Source: Streptomyces sp. 35G-GA-8 (GTDB lineage Bacteria; Actinomycetota; Actinomycetes; Streptomycetales; Streptomycetaceae). From it: a stretch of DNA of 32,716 nt. Both the position numbers and the translations under genes were made by a program. The stretch is taken from the NCBI RefSeq assembly GCF_023534745.1, contig NZ_JAMHJQ010000018.1, positions 1-32,716 of the forward strand. Direction: 5' to 3'. Under the pieces are notes generated by a model. The model saw nothing but the letters and a program-made list of their open reading frames with translations, had not been told where the DNA came from and made no database searches. Position 1 is the first letter of the stretch. Every line of letters starts with the position of its first letter. Below, piece after piece: positions 14,426 through 21,742 of the stretch.

Positions 14426-16111
14426 GTGGGTTACACCATTCCAGAGGGCGTCGACACGATGCTCGACGTGGTCGGCGTGGGCTGGCCCAACGTTGACGAG
14501 GACGCGTACCGCGACATGGCAGACGCGTTAAGGGAGTTCGCGGATGACGCGGACGACGACGGGCACGCCGCGCATCAGCACATTCAGCGTCTGCTCTCCA
14601 GCGGGCAGAGCGAATCACTGACCGCTCTGGATGCCCACTGGTCCAAGGTGCAGGGCAAACACAAGGACCTGGCGAAAGCGGCCCGGATCATCGCAGGCGC
14701 ACTCGACCGCGTCGCGGACCTCATCGTGGCCCGGAAGATTGCCGCAGTCGGTGAACTCGCCGATCTCTGCGCCACAGTGGGGATCACCCTGGCCTTCGCA
14801 CCGGTGACGGCCGGTCTGTCGACGCTCCTGGCAGGGGCAAAGATCGCGGCCACCCGTATGGCGTTCAAGAGAATCCTCAAGGAGATGGCGGAGGCAGCCG
14901 TCGCGGAGATCGTCGCCACCCTCACGGAGCCGGCCGTCGCCGCGATCGAGAACGTCGTGGCGGACCTGGCTGTCCAGACCGCGCTCAATGTCGTCGGCGT
15001 GCAGGACGGCATCAACACCGATCAGACGGTGCAAGCCGGCAAGGACGGTCTCCAACTCAACTCAGTGTCGGGACAGGCAGGTCCGGGCCCTGGCGGCGGC
15101 CCGGTCATCGACCATGACGCACACGGCAACACGGGCCTGCACCTGGCCGGCGTGCAGATCTCCATGCGCGACAAAACCGGTGGCAAGCTCACCAAGGCCA
15201 AGAACCACCACGGCCGCGCCAAGGGCAAGGACGCCCTGACCGCTGTCCTCGACACCACCATCGACGGCGTCACGGAGAAGCTTGGCAAAGCTCTGAAGGA
15301 CCTCGGCAGCCACGTCGGCGAGACCCTGCCCAGATCCATTGGCCAAAGCTCGAAGAACCACAAGGACACCGACCAGGACATCCGCGACAGGATCAAGAAG
15401 ATCGAGTCCCCGGCAGGCAGGAACGAGAGTGACCGCGGCGGCGGGGGCGGGGGAAACGGTGGCGGTGGGGGTGGGGGCGGCACGCCTGGCGGAGGCCCCA
15501 ACGGGAGGCCGATAAGCCCGCAGCCGGGTTGGCATGGGAAGAGCGCCGGCAAGATGAAACACCATCGGCGCGACGCACTTGACGTGAATCATCTCAGCGC
15601 GGAGCAGCAACGGGAGGCCCTCGTTCGGGAAACGCGCAGTCTTGCCGACGACGCCCGCAACCAAGAAGCAGGGCACCATCCACCCGGCAAGGACCGCCTG
15701 GTGAAGTCGTGTGCGGGAGGTCTGTTGCACGAGGGAACGCTGACGAGCCACTCAAGCTCTACGAAGCGACACGGACAGACGCTCCTCGACACCCACCCCG
15801 CACTCAAGAGCGTCGTGGATCAAGTGGAGAAGGAGATTCGAGCCGAGAACGAGAACCCCGGTGCAGGGCATGGCAAGTGCGCGGAGATCGCGCTTGTATC
15901 TGACCGACTCCATGGTATAGAAGAAAGAGATAAGACAGCGATTCGCACACCGGAGGACATTCGCAGAGTGATGAGCGGAGCACTCGTCCACTCCCTGCAA
16001 ATCGGGGAGCAGGACTCTCCCACCGGATTCAAAAACCATGGCGATTACAAAGAACCGTGTCGTTCTTGCTCAAGGATTCTCCCGTTGATCGGCGTCACGG
16101 CACACAGTTAG
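14426..16111 (+). CDS. Polymorphic toxin: WXG100-like N-terminus with C-terminal YwqJ-type deaminase
   Basis: A 561-residue protein built like a type VII-secreted polymorphic toxin. The N-terminus (about 1-110) is helical with VGVGWPNVDEDAYRDMADAL, a pattern typical of Streptomyces WXG100-like toxins. Hydrophobic helices follow (about 115-200). A basic linker and a glycine run (about 340-362) lead to the toxin domain (about 380-561). Its zinc site matches the YwqJ deaminase family: KCAEIALVSD (C485, E487) and EPCRSCSRIL (C545, C548); the family is thought to deaminate nucleic-acid bases. GTG 14426 gives the full domain; an ATG at 14459 is possible. Codon 35 is TTA, so translation may need the bldA tRNA. 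The 3' part is visibly less GC-rich. SUKH-3 immunity gene follows directly. Confidence 0.88.
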   Translation: MGYTIPEGVDTMLDVVGVGWPNVDEDAYRDMADALREFADDADDDGHAAHQHIQRLLSSGQSESLTALDAHWSKVQGKHKDLAKAARIIAGALDRVADLIVARKIAAVGELADLCATVGITLAFAPVTAGLSTLLAGAKIAATRMAFKRILKEMAEAAVAEIVATLTEPAVAAIENVVADLAVQTALNVVGVQDGINTDQTVQAGKDGLQLNSVSGQAGPGPGGGPVIDHDAHGNTGLHLAGVQISMRDKTGGKLTKAKNHHGRAKGKDALTAVLDTTIDGVTEKLGKALKDLGSHVGETLPRSIGQSSKNHKDTDQDIRDRIKKIESPAGRNESDRGGGGGGNGGGGGGGGTPGGGPNGRPISPQPGWHGKSAGKMKHHRRDALDVNHLSAEQQREALVRETRSLADDARNQEAGHHPPGKDRLVKSCAGGLLHEGTLTSHSSSTKRHGQTLLDTHPALKSVVDQVEKEIRAENENPGAGHGKCAEIALVSDRLHGIEERDKTAIRTPEDIRRVMSGALVHSLQIGEQDSPTGFKNHGDYKEPCRSCSRILPLIGVTAHS

Positions 16112-16124
16112 AATGAGGATTACG

Positions 16125-16598
16125 ATGCCGATACTTTCCACAGCCGAAGAAGTCGACGCGTGGCTGACAGAAGCCGGATGGCACCCGGGGCGCAACGTCG
16201 GGGAGGAGGCGTCCGAAGCGATCGCGGCGGTGATCGAGCGCTACAGTTCCTACGGTGTGGATATCGAGCCCTCCGCGCCTGCCCTCGCTTTCATCCGGGA
16301 GCACGCGTTCCTTCGGGCGGTCATCGACACCGCTCCGGAGAACTTCGCGATATTCACGCCGCATCTCGTCTTCAAGGGAGACGCCGAGGAGATCTCTGAA
16401 CTTGCCGAAGATCTCGGCACAAAGCTCTTCCCCGTCGGATACGACACCTACGACGGCTCGACCATACTCATGGACGAAACCGGTCGGTTCTTCTTTTCGC
16501 ATCACACCGGGGCATATTATCTTGGGCGTGAAAAGTACGAGGCGCTGATGAGTCTGATGAGCAGCGAAATGGAAGATGCGGAGGACTACTTTGTCTGA
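16125..16598 (+). CDS. SUKH-3 family immunity protein
   Basis: A 157-residue acidic cytoplasmic protein that would bind and neutralise the adjacent deaminase toxin. EEVDAWLTEAGWHPGRNVGE at the N-terminus, the central FLRAVIDTAPENFAIFT, and the C-terminal LGTKLFPVGYDTYDG with LMDETGRFFFSHHTGAYYLG fit the SUKH-3 pattern. The ATG at 16125 follows GAGGA at five bases; an ATG four codons earlier has no binding site. It begins 13 bases after the toxin stop and overlaps the next gene by eight bases, so the cassette is one operon. Base composition is lower in GC than its neighbours, which suggests transfer with the toxin end. Confidence 0.85.
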   Translation: MPILSTAEEVDAWLTEAGWHPGRNVGEEASEAIAAVIERYSSYGVDIEPSAPALAFIREHAFLRAVIDTAPENFAIFTPHLVFKGDAEEISELAEDLGTKLFPVGYDTYDGSTILMDETGRFFFSHHTGAYYLGREKYEALMSLMSSEMEDAEDYFV

Positions 16599-16980
16599 CC
16601 TCGTTCCCGGCGTGGCCGCGTCACTGCTCGTCCACGGCGAGATCTTCAGCCACACGAGTCTCCATGGCGACGAGCAGCCCGATCTTCACCCCGCTGTACG
16701 GGAGTTCTTCGACACGCTGCCCGTGGACCAACGCGAGCCGTTCATCGGACACTGCGCCGAGTCCGCTCTGGTCTCGGACCAATTGTGGGGCCTGGACCGC
16801 CGACACACCGACGGTTCGACGACGACCCTCGACGGGGCCGTCGCCCATTTCGCAGGTGCCGCACTCGTCGCGAAGAAGATCCGCAGCCACGGCGACCCCG
16901 AGCACGGCGCCCCTGCACAGGTGTGCCGCTCCTGCTCTGTGCTGCTCAGCCGGCTCGGCATCGAAGTCATCGGCTCATGA
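16591..16980 (+). CDS. Stand-alone YwqJ-type deaminase
   Basis: A 129-residue protein that is only a deaminase domain. It has FIGHCAESALVSDQLWG (C55, E57) and QVCRSCSVLLSRLG (C112, C115), aligning along its whole length with the C-terminal domain of the toxin at 14426, including the LHPAVREF helix region. No signal peptide, WXG100-like region or linker is present, so it is either a spare toxin tip for recombination or a cytoplasmic deaminase with another task. The TTG at 16591 is chosen because GGAGG lies exactly six bases upstream; an ATG at 16576 would overlap that site. It overlaps the SUKH-3 gene before it (8 bases) and the SUKH-3 gene after it (ATGA). Confidence 0.82.
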   Translation: MSDLVPGVAASLLVHGEIFSHTSLHGDEQPDLHPAVREFFDTLPVDQREPFIGHCAESALVSDQLWGLDRRHTDGSTTTLDGAVAHFAGAALVAKKIRSHGDPEHGAPAQVCRSCSVLLSRLGIEVIGS

Positions 16981-17924
16981 CACGGGGCCGGGACGCGCTG
17001 GCTACCGCAGGCTGGTACAACGGCCGTGATGTCAGGGACGACGCCCTGTCAGCCATCCTCAGGACCGTCGCACTCGTCGAGCCGGTGGCCGATGGAGCGG
17101 TATGGGCGCTGTTTCCGGCCGCAGAGCGGGTGTTGCGAGAGTTCCACGGACTGCGCGTACAGCCGACCGGACCCGGTCACGACGTGGCGGCCACTGGATG
17201 TGTGATCGACCCCACGGAAGCCCGGCACGCCCTGCGCCCGTTCACGCTTCTCGCTGAGTCCCTGGGCTCCCGGCTGTTCCCGTTCGGCCGTACGGACGCG
17301 GACGCGCTGCTCGCAGTCGACGAGAAAGGGCGCCTCTTCTCCATCGATCACGGCGGGCGCTGGCATCTCGGCGACACTGTGCCCGAAGGCCTCGCCGCGC
17401 TGGCAGAAGGACGCGCCCCACACAGGATTGCCGCACAGCGGTGGGCTTGGATCGCACCGTCGACAGCGGACGGGAAGCCGCTCGTCAACGCGGTACGCAC
17501 CGCACTGGTCGCCACGTACGTCCTGCACCATCGCCGGGTGTTCAGCGCCCGCGACCTGCGGCTGACCGTCACCGCGCTGCGCGGCATCGGAGCGGAGGTC
17601 CTGAACCGCACCGTTCCTCTGCCAAGCGGCTCGCTGGAGGAGAGCGCGACGCCGCTCGCGGCCGGCATGGAGGCGCTGATCGAGGCCGAGGGAGTCACGG
17701 TGCGGGGTGCCGAACTCACTGTGACCGTAAGCGCCCCGCAGAACACCAGCGCCCCGCTGTCCTCCGTCAGCTGCGCCGTGCGCATCGGGCACTCGGCGAA
17801 GGCCCCGGGAATGACGGAGCTCTCCCTCTCCGCAGGCGCGGGCGCTTCGGTCGGCGAATCTCGGGCAGCCGTCCAGGCCTGCTCGGAGGACCTGACGCGC
17901 TACACCCGACGCTCCTCGCCGTAA
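16977..17924 (+). CDS. SUKH-3 immunity-like protein with unrecognised C-terminal half
   Basis: A 315-residue protein whose ATG overlaps the stop of the stand-alone deaminase gene (ATGA), implying coupled translation and a role against that deaminase. Residues about 1-145 follow the SUKH-3 pattern: ATAGWYNGRDVRDDAL, LREFHGLRV, LGSRLFPFGRTDADALLAVD and GRWHLGDTVPEGLAAL. Residues about 150-315 (from RWAWIAPS onward, with YVLHHRRVFSARDLRLTVTA and PLAAGMEALIEAEGV) do not match anything I know and are absent from the first SUKH-3 protein. This half could be a second immunity domain or remains of a fused neighbour. GC content returns to the genome norm here. Confidence 0.75.
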   Translation: MTRGRDALATAGWYNGRDVRDDALSAILRTVALVEPVADGAVWALFPAAERVLREFHGLRVQPTGPGHDVAATGCVIDPTEARHALRPFTLLAESLGSRLFPFGRTDADALLAVDEKGRLFSIDHGGRWHLGDTVPEGLAALAEGRAPHRIAAQRWAWIAPSTADGKPLVNAVRTALVATYVLHHRRVFSARDLRLTVTALRGIGAEVLNRTVPLPSGSLEESATPLAAGMEALIEAEGVTVRGAELTVTVSAPQNTSAPLSSVSCAVRIGHSAKAPGMTELSLSAGAGASVGESRAAVQACSEDLTRYTRRSSP

Positions 17925-18131
17925 TGAGGTCGAGAATCCGTACTCCCCTTCTGGGAAAGGACCCTGTGGCCGGAGTTACCCACGGCCAGGTTCCGGGAGG
18001 CGAACAGTCCCAGGGATCGTTCTTGGAGAGTGGCTACGGCCTGGCCCGCGAGCACGTGACTGGAAGGGGTGCTCCGTCGCGCCGACGAGCCGTCCGGAGC
18101 CGCTACGGTGACGCCAGGGGAGGTGGTGATC

Positions 18132-19109
18132 ATGATGGAGACGGTCTTTCACAGCGATGACCTGCCGCCGGCGGAGCGGCTGGCCCGCTTCGACGCGTTT
18201 CAGGTCGACAGTCCGCACCCGATGCGGGTGGAGAGCGGTGAGCCGGCGCGGTTCAGTGCCACGGCGCGGGCGCTGGATCTCGCGGCCGTGAATGTCGTCG
18301 AGCTGACCTGTTCGCCCTCGGACGTACGGCGCACCCCGCGGCTGATCCGGCGATGCGACCCCGAGTTGTACTCGGTCGTCTTCGCCCTGCGCGGCGGGCT
18401 CGGTGTCGTCCAGGACGCCCGCGAGGCGGAGTTGGGACCGTTCGACTTCGCGCTGTACGACAGCTCGCGCCCCTTCGACGTGAAGATCGCCGGCGACCGC
18501 GGGACAGCCGCGCTCGTACGCGCCCATGTACCCCGCGCGCTGCTCCCCCTGCCCGCGGACCGGAGCGCGGCGCTGATGGCGGTGCCGCTCCCGGGTCGCG
18601 AGGGCGTGGGGTCACTGCTCACCCAGTTCCTCACCAGCCTGACGACCGACTCCGCCGCCTACCGGCCGGCCGACGCCCCCCGGCTGGGTACGGTCGCCCT
18701 CGATCTGCTGACCGCGGTACTCGCCCACCACCTCGAAGCCGACGCGCGCGTGCCGGACGACTCCCGGCAGCGTGCGCTGCTGCTGCGCATCGAGGCGTTC
18801 GTACAGCAGCATCTGCACGATCCCGAGTTGTCACCCGGCGCCATCGCCGCCGCACACCACATCTCCGTCAGCTATCTGCACCGCCTCTTCCGCGCGCGCG
18901 ACGACACCGTCGCGGCCTGGATCCGCGACCAGCGCCTCGAACGCGCCCGTCGCGACCTCACCGACGGCACGCTGCGGACCGTACCCGTGCACCGGATCGC
19001 GGCCCGCTGGGGCTTCCCGGACCACGCCACGTTCACCCGCGCCTTCCGCACCGCCTACGACCTCCCGCCCCGGGACTACCGCCGCCAGGCCCTCGAATCC
19101 CCGGCGTAA
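18132..19109 (+). CDS. AraC-family transcriptional regulator
   Basis: A 325-residue regulator. The N-terminal part (about 1-190) resembles the AraC_binding_2 sensor domain found in Streptomyces regulators, with LPPAERLARFDAF, an SVVFALRGG strand and DFALYDSSRPFDVKI. The C-terminal double helix-turn-helix (about 220-320) shows AAAHHISVSYLHRLFRARD and the hallmark RIAARWGFPDHATFTRAFR. The ATG at 18132 follows GGGGAGG at eight bases; the frame extends further upstream without a better start. Orientation matches the toxin island before it, but the 207-base gap and normal codon use suggest an independent gene. A TACGGT near 18104 may be its -10 box. Target unknown. Confidence 0.88.
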   Translation: MMETVFHSDDLPPAERLARFDAFQVDSPHPMRVESGEPARFSATARALDLAAVNVVELTCSPSDVRRTPRLIRRCDPELYSVVFALRGGLGVVQDAREAELGPFDFALYDSSRPFDVKIAGDRGTAALVRAHVPRALLPLPADRSAALMAVPLPGREGVGSLLTQFLTSLTTDSAAYRPADAPRLGTVALDLLTAVLAHHLEADARVPDDSRQRALLLRIEAFVQQHLHDPELSPGAIAAAHHISVSYLHRLFRARDDTVAAWIRDQRLERARRDLTDGTLRTVPVHRIAARWGFPDHATFTRAFRTAYDLPPRDYRRQALESPA

Positions 19110-19122
19110 CCGGCTTTCGCGC

Positions 19123-19151
19123 GGCCGCCGTCTCCCCCGTGGACGGCGGCC
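19123..19151 (+). terminator. Hairpin terminator after the AraC gene
   Basis: GGCCGCCGTC (19123-19132) and GACGGCGGCC (19142-19151) make a perfect 10-bp stem with a 9-base loop. Beyond it, 19152-19384 holds a small hairpin (CCGGCC/GGCCGG, 19312-19329) and no gene I can support. Confidence 0.75.
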
Positions 19152-19384
19152 ACGGAGGCCGGCACTCGACAGCGCGACCATCGCCTGCCGCAACAAGGAT
19201 GCGCGACGCCGCCGGTGCGGTCTTTGACGTGTAGTGCACGACTACTTGACGAAGCGTTCACTCCGGCGCGTGCCTGCCGCTGGAAGTGCGGGCACGGCAC
19301 GGAGAGTTGAGCCGGCCTGTTCTGGCCGGAGCACGCGGTTCATCCGGGTGGGCAGCCGCCCGGCCGGTTGGCTTTCCCCGGCTT

Positions 19385-19416
19385 GCTGGTGGGACGGGCA
19401 TGCCGGTCCCACCAGC
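19385..19416 (-). terminator. Hairpin terminator after the beta-trefoil gene
   Basis: GCTGGTGGGAC (19385-19395) and GTCCCACCAGC (19406-19416) form a perfect 11-bp stem; the loop contains GGCATGCC. It lies 14 bases beyond the minus-strand stop codon. Confidence 0.75.
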
Positions 19417-19429
19417 GGGTCAGGAGTGG

Positions 19430-19996
19430 TCAGGCGCGGGAGACGCGCCAGTCGGCCACGTTGGCGGCGCGGTTGTAGTAGGCGTTGGTGCAGACGTCGT
19501 ACTTGCCGCCGGCCGGGCCGGTGCCGTTGGTCTCCAGGAATCCGCCGTTGCCGCCGTAGACGTTCCACAGATGAACGGTGTCCCCGATGTGGACGACGGT
19601 GTCCTGCGGGTCGGAGGTCTGGGCGAAGATACGCCACTCGGCGGTGCCCGTGCCGCGGTCGGCGCTCTTGGCGGTGGAGACGTCGTACTTGCCGCCCGCC
19701 TTCTTCTGCTGCGCGGTGGCATGCCCGTTGGTGTCCAGGTAGCTGCCGGCCGAGTACAGGTTGCGCAGGGTGATCAGGTCTCCGCTGGCGACCGGCGTGC
19801 CGGCGGCCTTGCCGTCGGCGGAAGCGACCTCCCAGGTTCCGGTGCCCGCGCCCCGGTTCGGGCTGTCGGCGGTGGAGACCCCGTAGACGCTGCCGGTGGC
19901 AGAGCTGTGGCCGTTGGTGTCGAGGTAACCGCCGCCCCAGTTGCTGTAGGCGTTCTGCAGGTGAATCCGGTCGCCGTACTTGAGTGCTTCGGCCAT
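19430..19996 (-). CDS. Three-repeat beta-trefoil-like protein (possible lectin)
   Basis: A 188-residue protein made of three similar units beginning about residues 8, 72 and 138. Each has GD-x-[IV]-HL/TL-x-N-x-Y, then a G-[YF]-L-[DE]-TNG core, then YDVST or VYGVST and RG-x-GT-x-W endings. Threefold repetition at about 65 residues suggests a beta-trefoil of the MIR, fascin or ricin-B-like kind that binds glycans or proteins; I cannot name the exact family. There is no signal peptide or membrane segment. The ATG at 19996 starts just before the first repeat; the frame continues upstream without a binding site. A short palindrome, CACTC-ATATC-GAGTG (20099-20113), in an AT-rich stretch upstream may be an operator. 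It lies downstream of the methyltransferase gene on the same strand. Confidence 0.7.
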   Translation of the reverse strand: MAEALKYGDRIHLQNAYSNWGGGYLDTNGHSSATGSVYGVSTADSPNRGAGTGTWEVASADGKAAGTPVASGDLITLRNLYSAGSYLDTNGHATAQQKKAGGKYDVSTAKSADRGTGTAEWRIFAQTSDPQDTVVHIGDTVHLWNVYGGNGGFLETNGTGPAGGKYDVCTNAYYNRAANVADWRVSRA

Positions 19997-20187
19997 GGTG
20001 GGGTCCGTTCTGTGGTCGATGGCGTGTGGCCACCCATTGCGGGCGGCCAACCGATCGTCCCGACCTGGCGTCGCGGCGGGAGAACTTTCAAGATCACCCA
20101 CTCATATCGAGTGAATCGGCCCTGATATACCCGCCTCGATGTTTATGGAGACTGCCTGTGAGATCCCGACGAACACCGGCGACCGAC

Positions 20188-21378
20188 TCAGGCGAACGAT
20201 GGAAGGACGCCGGCCGGGGTGTTCAGCCAGGGGCGGGTGGTTCCGTCCCGGTCCACGGTCAGGCCGAATCGGTCGACGGCGGGCCGTCCTTGGCTGATCC
20301 ACCAGGTCAGGGCCTGCTCCACTTCGTCCCAGAGGCGGCGCGGGCCCGACTGGTAGACCGTGGCGTCCGGCGCGCCCGGACTGAAGACGACAGCCGCCCA
20401 CGACTGGCTGAGGAAGTCGAAGAACCACGCCTTCGCGTCGCCTTCCTTCCCCGAGTCACCGGCGTTCACGACATGGGCGCAGTCAGGCACGCAGAGCCCG
20501 ACGACAAAGTCGGCCGCGTCGTAACGGCTCCCAATGTCCGCCAGGGTGAGGGAAGTTCTGGAGTCTTCGGCGTTGCCAGGAAACTCTTTCACGTGTTCGA
20601 CGAACAAGTTCCAGTCGAGACGCTGGTCTCGGAGCTTCATGAACTCGACCATCCGGATGAACGGGCCGACAGCGCGCCCGTCCTCGCCTACCGCTAGCCG
20701 AACGAGCCCGTCCTGATGGCTGTAGTGGGTGCCCCAGGGAGCAAGGATGATCCCGCCAGGTCGCGTCTGTTCCAACCACTTGGCCGGGAAATTCCGTACC
20801 CCCGCCGTGACGATCACCCGGTCGTACGGGGCGCCGATGGGCCAGCCCTCCCGGCCGTCGCCCTCGACCAGTCGTGGACCGAGTCCGGCACGCGTCAGCG
20901 CGGCGGAGGCGCTTGCCGCGACCGCCGGGTCGATCTCGACGCTCACCACGTTCCCGTTGCCCAGACGGTGCGCGAGGAGCCCGGCGTTCCAGCCGGTGCC
21001 GGTGCCCACCTCCAGCACCCGCATTCCGTCGCTCAGCTCCAGATCACGGAGCATGGAGACAACGACCGACGGCATGCTCGCCGAACTGGTTGCCTTCGAG
21101 CCCGGCTTGTCGCCCGTATGCTGCCCGTCATCCCATTGAGTGACCAAGGGGACATTCTCGTACGCGGCTCTCGCCCAGCGGGCGAGGTCATCGCTTCTGA
21201 AGACGGGAACGCTGAGGCTGGTCGTCATGTCATAGGCCCAGAACGGATCCGGCAGGAAGAGCGATCGTGGCACGGCCCTGAGCGCCTCGGCCCACTCAGG
21301 CGTCAAAACCCCGATGTCGAGGAGATGCCGCGCCAGTTCTTCACCAGCGCGGCGTTCCTGCTCAGATACAGCTGTCAC
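20188..21378 (-). CDS. Extended protein-L-isoaspartate methyltransferase homologue (RiPP-type, imiditide-like)
   Basis: A 396-residue SAM-dependent O-methyltransferase related to PIMT/Pcm but far longer than the about 210-residue housekeeping enzyme. The PIMT core holds KATSSASMPSVVVSML (95-110), the SAM loop VLEVGTGTGW (121-130), VSVEIDP (146-151) and the APWGTHYSHQDGLVRL strand region. About 170 extra C-terminal residues follow, a feature of the PIMT homologues that act on ribosomal peptides, where Asp methylation leads to an aspartimide. The GTG start (21378) overlaps the TGA of the 46-codon gene upstream (GTGA), so the two are coupled. No ATP-grasp, lanthipeptide or lasso genes accompany it. 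Housekeeping Pcm is the alternative, but length and coupling argue against this. Confidence 0.82.
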   Translation of the reverse strand: MTAVSEQERRAGEELARHLLDIGVLTPEWAEALRAVPRSLFLPDPFWAYDMTTSLSVPVFRSDDLARWARAAYENVPLVTQWDDGQHTGDKPGSKATSSASMPSVVVSMLRDLELSDGMRVLEVGTGTGWNAGLLAHRLGNGNVVSVEIDPAVAASASAALTRAGLGPRLVEGDGREGWPIGAPYDRVIVTAGVRNFPAKWLEQTRPGGIILAPWGTHYSHQDGLVRLAVGEDGRAVGPFIRMVEFMKLRDQRLDWNLFVEHVKEFPGNAEDSRTSLTLADIGSRYDAADFVVGLCVPDCAHVVNAGDSGKEGDAKAWFFDFLSQSWAAVVFSPGAPDATVYQSGPRRLWDEVEQALTWWISQGRPAVDRFGLTVDRDGTTRPWLNTPAGVLPSFA

Positions 21379-21515
21379 TTGCGGTGCTTCCCGTCGCCAT
21401 CCGGCGATCCGCCGTCCGGATGCGGCTCCAGGATCGGTTTCCATGGCTCACCGGGAAGGCTGTCCTTCTTCTCGTCGTCCCTGCCGTCCTCGCTCCTGCC
21501 CAGCTGTTCGGCCAT
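21375..21515 (-). CDS. Small gene for a candidate RiPP precursor peptide (46 residues)
   Basis: The ATG at 21515 has GGGGAG about nine bases upstream, a normal Streptomyces binding site. The 46-residue hydrophilic product starts MAEQLGRSEDGRDDEKK and ends PHPDGGSPDGDGKHRK, with no cysteine, serving neither lanthipeptide nor thiopeptide chemistry. It holds four Asp-Gly pairs, three of them clustered at the C-terminus; Asp-Gly is the easiest dipeptide for aspartimide formation. The TGA overlaps the GTG of the PIMT-like gene. Precursor immediately before a lone extended PIMT homologue is the layout of imiditide clusters. I know of no close homologue, and the role is inferred from context. Confidence 0.6.
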   Translation of the reverse strand: MAEQLGRSEDGRDDEKKDSLPGEPWKPILEPHPDGGSPDGDGKHRK

Positions 21516-21742
21516 CGGCAGACGCTCCCCTCACAAGTCACCCGAATCACCTCTCTCTCACCCATTGAAGCGATCGCCGGGCTTCCCTACGAGAGGTTGG
21601 CGTCTTCTCGCCGCCCCCGTGCGCCCCGGGTCTGACACGCCCCCACACCTCGTACCCATTTGCCGGTCAGTAGGCATATCCCCGAAATGGGCGAGGTACT
21701 TATCCCTCGCCCACAACGTCCGCGCTCGTCCTGGAGTACGCG

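Noticed and set aside
20188-21378. Methyltransferase as part of a graspetide or lanthipeptide cluster
   Set aside because: No ATP-grasp ligase, LanB/C/M-type enzyme or lasso gene is within the window, and the peptide lacks Cys and the usual graspetide core motifs.
21362-21565. A 67-codon minus-strand frame starting MGEREVIRVTC as the RiPP precursor
   Set aside because: Its ATG has no good binding site and it runs through the methyltransferase start in another frame; the 46-codon frame has a binding site and a GTGA overlap.
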